Source: Acetomicrobium hydrogeniformans ATCC BAA-1850
GTDB taxonomy: Bacteria > Synergistota > Synergistia > Synergistales > Acetomicrobiaceae
Length of the DNA: 64,000 nt
NCBI RefSeq assembly: GCF_000160455.2
Contig: NZ_ACJX03000001.1
Span: 1,560,001 to 1,624,000, forward strand
Direction of reading: 5' to 3'
The position numbers were made by a program, and so were the translations under genes. The notes below the pieces were generated by a model. It was not told the DNA's origin. It saw nothing but the letters and a program-made list of their open reading frames with translations, and did no database searches. The stretch's first letter is position 1, and every line of letters starts with the position of its first letter. Below, one piece after another: positions 32,530-39,848 of the stretch.

Positions 32530-33606
32530 GTGGATAATTTGAACGAAAAATTGGATGATTTGGAACGGAAATACCAAGAGTTGGAGACGAAGTTAAGCGA
32601 TCCCGATGTCATCTCCAATCCGGCAATGTTACAGCGCCTGGCGAAGGAACATTCTGAAATGTCAAAGGTCGTGGAAAAATACAGGGAGTACAGACAAGCT
32701 CAAAAGAGGTTGGAAGAGGCGCTCGCCTTGACCGAAGAGGATGACGAAGACCTGAGAGAGCTCGCCAGAGAAGAGGCAAATCAGCTCAAAGATACCGTAG
32801 AAGAGCTCGAAAAGGAGCTGGCCCTTCTTCTCTTGCCCAAGGATCCGAACGACGAAAGAAGCGTGATTGTGGAGATAAGAGCCGGTGCCGGAGGCGAGGA
32901 GGCAGCCCTTTTTGCAGCCGATCTTTACAGGATGTATGTACGTTATGCCGAACGAAAGGGGTGGAAAGTAGAACTTTTGACGGCCAACGAGACTGGCATT
33001 GGCGGCTATAAAGAAATTGTCTTCAGGGTCGAAGGGCAAGGTGCGTATAGCGTATTGAAGTATGAAAGCGGAGTCCATCGCGTCCAACGCGTCCCCGTTA
33101 CGGAAGCAAGTGGGCGTATACACACTTCCACTGCCACTGTTGCTGTATTGCCCGAGCCCGATGAGGTCGACGTGGAGATTCGTCCGGATGACCTTAAGAT
33201 AGATACCTTCAGAGCCAGCGGAGCAGGTGGGCAATATGTGAACATGACCGATTCGGCCGTAAGGATAACCCATATCCCTACGGGCATCGTAGTTACCTGC
33301 CAGGACGAAAGATCGCAGCTTAAGAACAGGGCCAAGGCGATGCAACTGTTGAGGGCAAAATTATACGACGTGGAGATTCGCCGACAGCAGGAGGAAATGG
33401 CATCGGAGCGCAGGGGTCAAATAGGCAGCGGTGACCGTTCCGAAAGGATTCGCACCTATAACTTTCCGCAAAATCGCGTCACCGATCACAGGATTGGTTT
33501 GACTCTTTACAACCTGGACGAAATTTTGGATGGCGATTTGGATGAGTTGTTATACGCGCTGGCCACGGCCGACCAAATGGAAAAATTAAAGCTCTTGGGA
33601 GCGTAG
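32530..33606 (+). CDS. prfA: Peptide chain release factor 1
   Basis: RF1 releases peptides at UAG and UAA. The codon-recognition tripeptide is Pro189-Val190-Thr191 ([11 protein letters not shown]), and GGQ is at 233-235. The length of 358 residues is standard. The start is GTG, 12 bases from GAGG; the spacing is long but an in-frame ATG at 32521 is closed by TAG. prmC follows six bases after the stop. Confidence 0.95.
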   Translation: MDNLNEKLDDLERKYQELETKLSDPDVISNPAMLQRLAKEHSEMSKVVEKYREYRQAQKRLEEALALTEEDDEDLRELAREEANQLKDTVEELEKELALLLLPKDPNDERSVIVEIRAGAGGEEAALFAADLYRMYVRYAERKGWKVELLTANETGIGGYKEIVFRVEGQGAYSVLKYESGVHRVQRVPVTEASGRIHTSTATVAVLPEPDEVDVEIRPDDLKIDTFRASGAGGQYVNMTDSAVRITHIPTGIVVTCQDERSQLKNRAKAMQLLRAKLYDVEIRRQQEEMASERRGQIGSGDRSERIRTYNFPQNRVTDHRIGLTLYNLDEILDGDLDELLYALATADQMEKLKLLGA

Positions 33607-33612
33607 GACCTG

Positions 33613-34464
33613 TTGATTCTCTCTCAAGCAAGGGAGTATGTGATTGACAGATTAAAACAAGCGGGTATTTCCGGGCCGTCGATAGAGAGCGATTTGCTAT
33701 TATGTAAGGTGTTGGGCTGCGATAGATCGTGGTTGATAGCCCATAAAGAACGGCCAATATTCGACTACGAATTGCAATATTTAAATGCTCTCTTGGAAAG
33801 AAGATGCAATAAGGAGCCTTTGGCTTATATATTTAACGAAGCTCAATTTTACGGCAGAAATTTTTATGTCGGCGAGGGCGTTTTGGTGCCCAGGCCAGAA
33901 ACGGAATCGTTGGTCGAGATCGTCCTTTCGTTGGTGGATGAAGGGATTGTAGTCGACTGGGGAACAGGAAGCGGATGTATCGTGATTTCGCTGTTGCTTG
34001 AAAACCCAAAGTTTAGAGGGATAGCGTTGGACGTAAACCCAAAGGCACTGTATTGGGCATGGAAAAACGTCGACAAATACGACTTGTTCGACCGATTGAT
34101 CTTGTGGCATGAGAGCGGGAAATTGCCGGCTCAATTCGCAAAATCGGGTGTCGATGCCGTAGTGAGCAATCCCCCTTACATACCGACGAATCTCGTTGAC
34201 ACTTTAATGTCTGAAGTTAAATGTTTCGAGCCGATTTCGGCCCTCGATGGAGGCAATGACGGGACGTTGTGGTACCGTTTTCTTTTTGAAAAGGCGTCTT
34301 TGTGGTTGAAAGAAGGGGGCTGGCTTATCGTAGAAACCGGCGGTTGGAAGGAGAAGGAGATCCTGTCTTTGGCGCCGGACCGCTTTAGCCTCTGTGAGAT
34401 GAAGAAATTAAGCGGAGGGGTCTGCGTTATAGCCTGGAGGCTTAGCGGTAAAAAATCTTTTTAG
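33613..34464 (+). CDS. prmC: Release factor glutamine methyltransferase
   Basis: PrmC methylates the Gln of the GGQ motif in RF1 and RF2. Its helical N domain is followed by the SAM site VVDWGTGSGCIVISL and catalytic NPPYIP. TTG is the start, giving 283 residues. Adjacent prfA encodes one substrate and prfB (14990) the other. Confidence 0.93.
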   Translation: MILSQAREYVIDRLKQAGISGPSIESDLLLCKVLGCDRSWLIAHKERPIFDYELQYLNALLERRCNKEPLAYIFNEAQFYGRNFYVGEGVLVPRPETESLVEIVLSLVDEGIVVDWGTGSGCIVISLLLENPKFRGIALDVNPKALYWAWKNVDKYDLFDRLILWHESGKLPAQFAKSGVDAVVSNPPYIPTNLVDTLMSEVKCFEPISALDGGNDGTLWYRFLFEKASLWLKEGGWLIVETGGWKEKEILSLAPDRFSLCEMKKLSGGVCVIAWRLSGKKSF

Positions 34465-34495
34465 CGCAGATTGGATAAATTAGGGAGGTGTTGTC

Positions 34496-35671
34496 GTGGA
34501 GAAGCGCGAATTGGTGATCGTTGGCGGGGGGCCCGCCGGACTTACTGCTGCCATATACGGCAGAAGGGCAGGGCTTGACGTGTTAGTCCTTGAAAAGGGA
34601 ATGGCAGGAGGTCAGATCACAATTACTGCCGAGATAGAGAATTGGCCGGGGATACCCATGATAAGCGGAGAAGAGCTGGCCAGGGCTTTCAGGGAGCATG
34701 CGGAGAAATTCTCTCCCGAATTCAGGGAGGCCGAAGTCAAGAAAGTATCCATAGAGGCCGGCAAAAAAGTCGTCGCAACCGACAAGGGGGATATAGAGGC
34801 CGAAGCAGTTATAATAGCCACAGGCGCCAGCTTCAGAAAGCTCGGGTGTCCCGGCGAGGCGGAATTCACCGGAAGAGGTGTCAGCTACTGTGCCGTATGC
34901 GATGGTGCCTTTTTCGAGGATCAGGTTATCGCAGTGGTCGGAGGAGGCAATACTGCCGTAGAAGAGGCAGACTATCTGACCCGATTTGCCTCTAAGGTGT
35001 ACATAATACATCGTCGTGATTCCTTCCGTGCCGATAGAGCCGTCGTAGAAAAGGCCATGGCTAACCCGAAAATAGAGCCTGTATGGAACTCGGTCGTAGA
35101 AAAAATAAAGGGAACGGATATGGTCGAGGGCATCGTATTGAAAAATGTCAAGACGGGGGAGACGAGCGAACTGCCGGTTGCCGGTGTATTCGTCTTCGTT
35201 GGGATGAATCCGAACAGCGATTTTGTGAAAGGCCTGGTAGAGACCAAGGACGGCGGATGGATCGTAACCAATGAAATGCTGGAGACCTCCGTGGAGGGAA
35301 TATTTGCCGCCGGCGACGTTCGCGATAAGTTCCTCAGGCAGGTAGTAACAGCTGCAGGTGACGGGGCCACAGCAGCAATGGCTGCATATTCCTACATTTC
35401 AGAGCAGCTTCACCTGCAGAAAGTATTGTTTGAGCCTGAAAGGGTTGTCTCTCTGTTTTATTCAAGCATAGATCAGGAGCAGATAAAGCTGGCCAATGAA
35501 GTTGAGAAAAAATACGCCAAAAAAGTTTTGCTCATAGACGGTTATAAAAATAAAAGGATGTGCGAAAAACTTGGCATAGTCGACCTGCCGCAGGTCGTAG
35601 TATTAAACAAGGGCTCTTTGGTTAAATCTAAAGCGATAAATGACGCTCAAGCGATAGAGGGGTTGCTTTAG
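34496..35671 (+). CDS. trxB: Thioredoxin reductase with extra C-terminal domain
   Basis: Residues 1-310 form a standard low-molecular-weight thioredoxin reductase: FAD site VIVGGGPAGLTAA, redox pair Cys132/Cys135 in YCAVCDGAFF, NAD(P)H site VVGGGNTAVEEA and C-terminal GIFAAGDVRDK. About 80 residues follow (VVSLFYSSIDQEQIKLANEV, KVLLIDGYKN, LPQVVVLNKG) whose strand/helix order suggests a thioredoxin-like fold but with only one cysteine (Cys356) and no CxxC. The gene begins with GTG, six bases after AGGGAGGT. The extra domain may bind or replace a thioredoxin partner (inference). Confidence 0.9.
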   Translation: MEKRELVIVGGGPAGLTAAIYGRRAGLDVLVLEKGMAGGQITITAEIENWPGIPMISGEELARAFREHAEKFSPEFREAEVKKVSIEAGKKVVATDKGDIEAEAVIIATGASFRKLGCPGEAEFTGRGVSYCAVCDGAFFEDQVIAVVGGGNTAVEEADYLTRFASKVYIIHRRDSFRADRAVVEKAMANPKIEPVWNSVVEKIKGTDMVEGIVLKNVKTGETSELPVAGVFVFVGMNPNSDFVKGLVETKDGGWIVTNEMLETSVEGIFAAGDVRDKFLRQVVTAAGDGATAAMAAYSYISEQLHLQKVLFEPERVVSLFYSSIDQEQIKLANEVEKKYAKKVLLIDGYKNKRMCEKLGIVDLPQVVVLNKGSLVKSKAINDAQAIEGLL

Positions 35672-35691
35672 CTTCTCTACCCTAATGTGCC

Positions 35692-35725
35692 GGGCCTATC
35701 TTTGCAGGTGGGCCCTTTATTTTTA
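35692..35725 (+). terminator. Probable intrinsic terminator after trxB
   Basis: GGGCC (35692-35696) can pair with GGCCC (35711-35715), followed by TTTATTTTTAATTTT. The stem is short. Confidence 0.5.
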
Positions 35726-35751
35726 ATTTTATTGAAGAAGGGGGAGAGGTT

Positions 35752-36702
35752 TTGGACAAAACAATCGTCACCGTTACCATGAATCCTGCTGTAGATATTC
35801 AATACGTCGTTCCCGATTTCAGACCCGGAAGATGGTTCAGGGCTTCCGAGGTGGACAGGTCAGCCGGAGGAAAGGGTATAAATGTATCAATAATATTGCA
35901 GCAGTTGGGATACGAAAGCGCAGCGATGGGGTTTCTGGCCGGCTTTTCTGGAGAATATATAAGGGATACATTGAGGCGCTTGAAACTGACCACAAACTTC
36001 GTAAACGTAATAGGCGAATCCAGAACGGACGTGTATATCGTCGATGAAGTTGGACATATCGAGACAGGTGTGGCAGAGGCAGGACCTTATATCTCTGACG
36101 AGGCATTGCATAGATTCATGAAAAATTTCGACCGCATACTTAGTCGTGCCCGTTTGGTTTATTTGGGAGGATCCCTCCCTCCCGGAGTTCCTCAGGATGC
36201 TTACAAGGACCTGATCCTGCGTTGCAAGGAAGCGAAGGTACCTGTATTTGTGGATGCTTTCGGTCCGGCCTTGACTGCTGCTTTAGAGGGTGTGCCTAGG
36301 GTCGTTAAATTCGATCACCGATTTTTGTTTTCCACCCTCGGCTACCCTATGGGCGACCTTGACGATGTGCTTGAATTGGTATCCAAAATACACGACAGTG
36401 GCGTGGAGTGGTCAGTTACAACCTATCGAGCCGTAGGCAATATTTTTTATACGCCCGAGGGAATCTATTTGGTAGACATAGAGAGGGAAGAGAAGGAGCA
36501 GATGGTGTCCCTTCTTGCGATAGGCGATGCCCTTATGGCGGGATTAATGGTGGCCCTTTTGGAAAACATGGATGTAGAAAAAGCAATTCGTTTTGCCCAG
36601 GCATGCAGTCTAGAGGATACCCTTCACGTCAAAAAGGGAATTCGAGGCAGAGATATGGTGGAGTCGCTGATGCCAAAGATATTGGTCGAAAAGCTCGATT
36701 AA
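35752..36702 (+). CDS. PfkB-family sugar kinase, 1-phosphofructokinase-like, divergent
   Basis: The N-terminal TMNPAVDIQY and SAGGKGINVS (37-46) place it in the FruK/LacC group, which phosphorylates fructose 1-phosphate or tagatose 6-phosphate. YLGGSLPPGVP is also typical. The anion-hole motif GAGD reads Ala-Ile-Gly-Asp (256-259, LAIGDALMAGL), KPN is replaced by KFDHR, and the nucleotide-binding loop is SVTTYRAVGN instead of SLGxxGA. The catalytic base Asp259 is kept. It may use another phosphoryl donor or substrate. TTG is the start. CBS and phosphatase genes follow closely. Confidence 0.82.
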   Translation: MDKTIVTVTMNPAVDIQYVVPDFRPGRWFRASEVDRSAGGKGINVSIILQQLGYESAAMGFLAGFSGEYIRDTLRRLKLTTNFVNVIGESRTDVYIVDEVGHIETGVAEAGPYISDEALHRFMKNFDRILSRARLVYLGGSLPPGVPQDAYKDLILRCKEAKVPVFVDAFGPALTAALEGVPRVVKFDHRFLFSTLGYPMGDLDDVLELVSKIHDSGVEWSVTTYRAVGNIFYTPEGIYLVDIEREEKEQMVSLLAIGDALMAGLMVALLENMDVEKAIRFAQACSLEDTLHVKKGIRGRDMVESLMPKILVEKLD

Positions 36703-36715
36703 AGAGGTGTTTCTC

Positions 36716-37153
36716 ATGTTGGTTGGCGATCTTATGGATAGGGATTTGACGTCGCTTGGAGAGGACGCTACATTAATGGAAGCGATAGAGGTCTTGTCAA
36801 GGCACAGAATTCCAGGACTTCCTATTGTAGATGCCGAGGGACGCGTGGTCGGTTTTTTAAGCGAAAAGGATATAGTTAGGGCTGCTTTGCCAGGTTATAT
36901 CGACTTGCTGGAAGATCCCTCTTACGTTCCTGACATGGGACAATTCAAGGTAAGAATGAAAAGAGCCAGCATGGATTCGGTTGGAAGGCATATGACTAAG
37001 GAAGTCGTGTGCCTTAGTACGAATGACAGCGATTTTCATGCAGCCTTGATCATGATAAAGAAAAACTTAAAACGTGCTCCCGTCGTTAAAGAAGGCATTT
37101 TGGTCGGGGTCGTGAACAGAGCAGATATTATTGAGCACTTAATGAGCGAGTGA
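36716..37153 (+). CDS. Tandem CBS-domain protein
   Basis: This 145-residue protein consists of two CBS motifs: VGDLMDRDLTSLGEDATLMEAIEVLSRHRIPGLPIVDAEGRVVGFLSEKDI and VGRHMTKEVVCLSTNDSDFHAALIMIKKNLKRAPVV. Such stand-alone CBS pairs bind adenosine nucleotides and regulate partners. ATG 36716 follows AAAGAGGTG by seven bases. It lies between the PfkB kinase and the phosphatase. Confidence 0.85.
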   Translation: MLVGDLMDRDLTSLGEDATLMEAIEVLSRHRIPGLPIVDAEGRVVGFLSEKDIVRAALPGYIDLLEDPSYVPDMGQFKVRMKRASMDSVGRHMTKEVVCLSTNDSDFHAALIMIKKNLKRAPVVKEGILVGVVNRADIIEHLMSE

Positions 37154-37156
37154 GCC

Positions 37157-37717
37157 ATGCCTAAAATATTATTCGTATGTTCCGGCAACACCTGCAGAAG
37201 TCCCATGGCGGAGGCCTTGATGAAAAAGGCCTTAGATATGAGAGGTATAGAGGGGTGGCAGGTGTCGTCGGCAGGCCTTATGGCCATGCCGGGCAATTCT
37301 GCGAGCGAGAACGCAAAGAGAGCTCTTATGGAAGATTTCGGTATCGACATCGGGAGCCACCGCTCAAAGCCCGTAGACCTTTCCCTCATGGCCGATCATG
37401 ATTATGTAATTGCCTTGACTTTGAGGCATCTTCAATGGCTTGCGTCTAAGTACGGCCAATATAAAAATAAAATTTATTTCATAGGGTCTTTTGTCTCAAG
37501 GGATGTCGATAATGCAGTAAAAGAATACCTGTCGGCGACTGACCCATATTCTACATATTACATGAGATTATACGAGGACAAAATCAGATCCTATGAAGTT
37601 GAGGACCCTTACGGTCGCGAAATAGGTGAATACAAAAGGGTTGCTCGGCAGCTGTGGGATTATTGTTGCAAAATTGCGGATCTCATAGAAAAACACCTCT
37701 TACCCCCAAGACCTTAG
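37157..37717 (+). CDS. Low-molecular-weight protein phosphatase, arginine-phosphatase type
   Basis: The catalytic loop CSGNTCRS (Cys8 to Ser15, CX5R) and the general-acid DP motif (TDPYSTYY) define the LMW-PTP family. Thr12 at the position after Asn is the feature that favours phospho-arginine in Bacillus YwlE, where tyrosine phosphatases usually have Ile or Leu. I therefore favour an arginine phosphatase; no McsB-type kinase is in the window. Start four bases after the CBS gene. Confidence 0.82.
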   Translation: MPKILFVCSGNTCRSPMAEALMKKALDMRGIEGWQVSSAGLMAMPGNSASENAKRALMEDFGIDIGSHRSKPVDLSLMADHDYVIALTLRHLQWLASKYGQYKNKIYFIGSFVSRDVDNAVKEYLSATDPYSTYYMRLYEDKIRSYEVEDPYGREIGEYKRVARQLWDYCCKIADLIEKHLLPPRP

Positions 37718-37726
37718 AAGGCAGTA

Positions 37727-37755
37727 TTAATTTTAATAGGCAAAATGGCCGATTA
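37727..37755 (+). promoter_or_regulatory. Candidate sigma-28 (FliA/SigD) promoter of fliS
   Basis: GCCGATTA (37748-37755) differs at one base from the sigma-28 -10 GCCGATAA. TTAATTTT (37727-37734) matches six of eight bases of the TAAAGTTT -35, with a 13-base gap. A flagellar gene follows 24 bases downstream. Confidence 0.5.
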
Positions 37756-37778
37756 CAATCTATAGGGGGTGCTGGAGA

Positions 37779-38231
37779 ATGTTGCCGAGCGGGAACGAAG
37801 CGCAAATAACTTATAGGGTAAACCAGATTCAAACTGCCAGCAGAGAACAACTGCTTCTAATTACTTATGATATAGGCATAGGTGCGATTAAAGTTGCTAA
37901 AGAGGCGCTCAGAGATGGAAATAACGAAGTTGCAAACAGGGAGTTGCAGAGGGCACAGGCGGTCATAAGGGAACTTATGAGCGCACTCGATGTGAGTGCG
38001 GGAGAATGGGCGACGGCATTGATGAGTCTCTATGAATTTATGTATGAACAACTGGTTAAAGCTAACGTGGAAAAGGACCCCAACATCATGGACAGCGTAA
38101 GGTCTATGCTCGAGGAATTGCGTGCCCTTTGGCAGGAGGCTATGGAAAAAAGCCGCGTAGAAAGCCTCGCCCAAGGCGAAGCGCGTCGTGGCGAAGTCAG
38201 ACCGCAAGGGGGTCTTGATTTTGCAGGTTAA
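37779..38231 (+). CDS. fliS: Flagellar export chaperone FliS
   Basis: FliS binds flagellin before export. The sequence YRVNQIQTASREQLLLITYDIGIGAIKVAKEAL, ELMSALDVSAGEWATALMSLYEFMYEQLVKAN and LEELRALWQEA matches the family. A C-terminal tail of about 25 residues is Gly/Arg-rich. It implies a motile cell; other flagellar genes are not here. AGGGGGTG precedes the ATG. Confidence 0.9.
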   Translation: MLPSGNEAQITYRVNQIQTASREQLLLITYDIGIGAIKVAKEALRDGNNEVANRELQRAQAVIRELMSALDVSAGEWATALMSLYEFMYEQLVKANVEKDPNIMDSVRSMLEELRALWQEAMEKSRVESLAQGEARRGEVRPQGGLDFAG

Positions 38232-38664
38232 CGTTGACGATATACTGGATTTGGCAAAAAAAGAGAAGGGGCTTTACGAAAATTTGCTGGCCCTGGTGGA
38301 AGAGGAGATGAAATACGCTCGCGAAGGAAACGCCTCAGCCCTTATGGATGTCCTGAGAAGAAAACAAGAAATTATATCCCGCCAGGAGATATTGTTGGAG
38401 AGGTGGGAAGAGCTGGCATCTGCAATGGGCGTTAAGTCTTCAAGAGAAACGGTAGAGTTTTGGGATATCTTGTCGTCGAAGTTGGGCGAAAAAGGTTACC
38501 AGGAGGTTATAGGAGCCGTTATAGAGATCAGGGAAAAAGCTGCCGAGACATTGCGGAAGGAGACGGAAGTTCAGAAGGAACTTGAAGCCCATTTGGAGAA
38601 ATTGAGGTCAAATTTGTTAAAATTAAACGACGGGATGCGTGCCTTTAAGGCTTATACCAAATAA
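38221..38664 (+). CDS. FlgN/FliT-like flagellar chaperone
   Basis: This 147-residue all-helical protein has heptad patterns (KKEKGLYENLLALVEEEMKYAREGN, LRRKQEIISRQEILLERWEEL) like FlgN, the chaperone for hook-filament junction proteins. TTG 38221 is chosen because AAGGGGG lies eight bases upstream; it overlaps fliS. The family call rests on helical pattern and position after fliS. Confidence 0.7.
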   Translation: MQVNVDDILDLAKKEKGLYENLLALVEEEMKYAREGNASALMDVLRRKQEIISRQEILLERWEELASAMGVKSSRETVEFWDILSSKLGEKGYQEVIGAVIEIREKAAETLRKETEVQKELEAHLEKLRSNLLKLNDGMRAFKAYTK

Positions 38665-38698
38665 ACCTAATTGTTTTTAGTCGGGAAGTGATCAGAGT

Positions 38699-39784
38699 CT
38701 GAAAAAACTTATCTCAGTTTTATGTCTCATATTGGTAATGATCGTTCCTGCTGATGTATGGGCTCAGGAAAGCGCTTCAAACGATAACTCCAAAGAAATT
38801 TCCTTAGGTCGTAAAGTAGCAGAGGAAGTCGAAAAAAACTGGGAAAGGGTAACCGATCCTTCTGTAACTGCAAGGCTAAACATGATATTTGCTAACTTTA
38901 AGCCCCATTTAGAACGTGACTTGCCCTATGAGATCAGGGCGATAAAAGATGACGTTTCCAATGCTTTTTCGCTTCCGGGCGGAATAATTTATTTCACCAC
39001 GGGTATGATCGAATTGGCCGAAAGCGATGCCGAAATAGCGGGAGTCATGGCCCATGAGCTTGCCCATACCGAGAAAAGACATGTGATGATTCAAGTTGCC
39101 AGAAATCAGAAGCTCTCTCTATTGAGCCTCGGGATCATAGTTGCTACAGGAGGGCAGGCAGCAGCACTTCTGCTGACTAACGTTGCTCAAGTGGCGATAA
39201 TGAATTCCTACAGCAGAGATCTGGAGGAAGAGGCCGATATGCTTGGATTAGAGCTTTTGATCAAGGCAGGTTATCACCCGTCGGCGATGATCACATTGCT
39301 TGAGCGTCTTGCCGAGGAAGAACTCAAAAGGCCTTATTTCGACCCCGGAATATATCAGAGCCATCCGAAGCTGAAGGACAGGATATCCTATTTAAAGCAA
39401 GCGATCAAATCAAAGGGATTCACCCTAAATCGCAAGGTAGTTTTGGGTTTGTTGAACGTAATGATAGAAGAAGGCCCGGAGTTATATATGTTGAGAATAG
39501 ACGATGTCGAAATTTTGGAGTTGGAAAAGAGTCCAAAGTCATTGAGCCTGCTGGAGGAAATAAAAGACAGGCTCGACAGATCATTAAAGCTTGAACTGGA
39601 ACCCTATGAGGTCAAAGTCGTGGATATAGATGGGGTTCCGTCTCTTTGCGTCGGACCGGAGAAAATTTTAGGCCAGCCGGATCTTCCCGCAAAAGGCCCA
39701 TCCCTCGAAAAGATGCGGGACAGCATTCTTATGGCTCTGGAAAGGGCTAGGCAGAAACATACCTTTACCAATTTCGTCCGCTGA
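38699..39784 (+). CDS. Exported M48-family metalloprotease (CTG start)
   Basis: The zinc site His119-Glu120-Leu-Ala-His123 (VMAHELAHTEKRH) and the downstream DLEEEADMLGLELL define M48, the family of BepA/YfgC, which handles misassembled outer-membrane proteins. The frame opens at CTG 38699, giving MKKLISVLCLILVMIVPADVWA, a complete signal peptide cleaved before QES. Starting at TTG 38732 would lose its basic end and most of the core. GGGAAGTGATC precedes the CTG. An in-frame TAG at 38678 excludes earlier starts. The C-terminal 100 residues are not recognised. Confidence 0.87.
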   Translation: MKKLISVLCLILVMIVPADVWAQESASNDNSKEISLGRKVAEEVEKNWERVTDPSVTARLNMIFANFKPHLERDLPYEIRAIKDDVSNAFSLPGGIIYFTTGMIELAESDAEIAGVMAHELAHTEKRHVMIQVARNQKLSLLSLGIIVATGGQAAALLLTNVAQVAIMNSYSRDLEEEADMLGLELLIKAGYHPSAMITLLERLAEEELKRPYFDPGIYQSHPKLKDRISYLKQAIKSKGFTLNRKVVLGLLNVMIEEGPELYMLRIDDVEILELEKSPKSLSLLEEIKDRLDRSLKLELEPYEVKVVDIDGVPSLCVGPEKILGQPDLPAKGPSLEKMRDSILMALERARQKHTFTNFVR

Positions 39785-39848
39785 GACACGCCCTCGACCT
39801 TTTGTTGTAAAATGAAGTAAGATTTGAGGATGACAAGGAGGCCTCTCA

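Noticed and set aside
15710-33250. Near-identical segments at about 15715-15780 and 33210-33270 as a repeat element
   Set aside because: They are the GGQ regions of the paralogous RF2 and RF1 genes.
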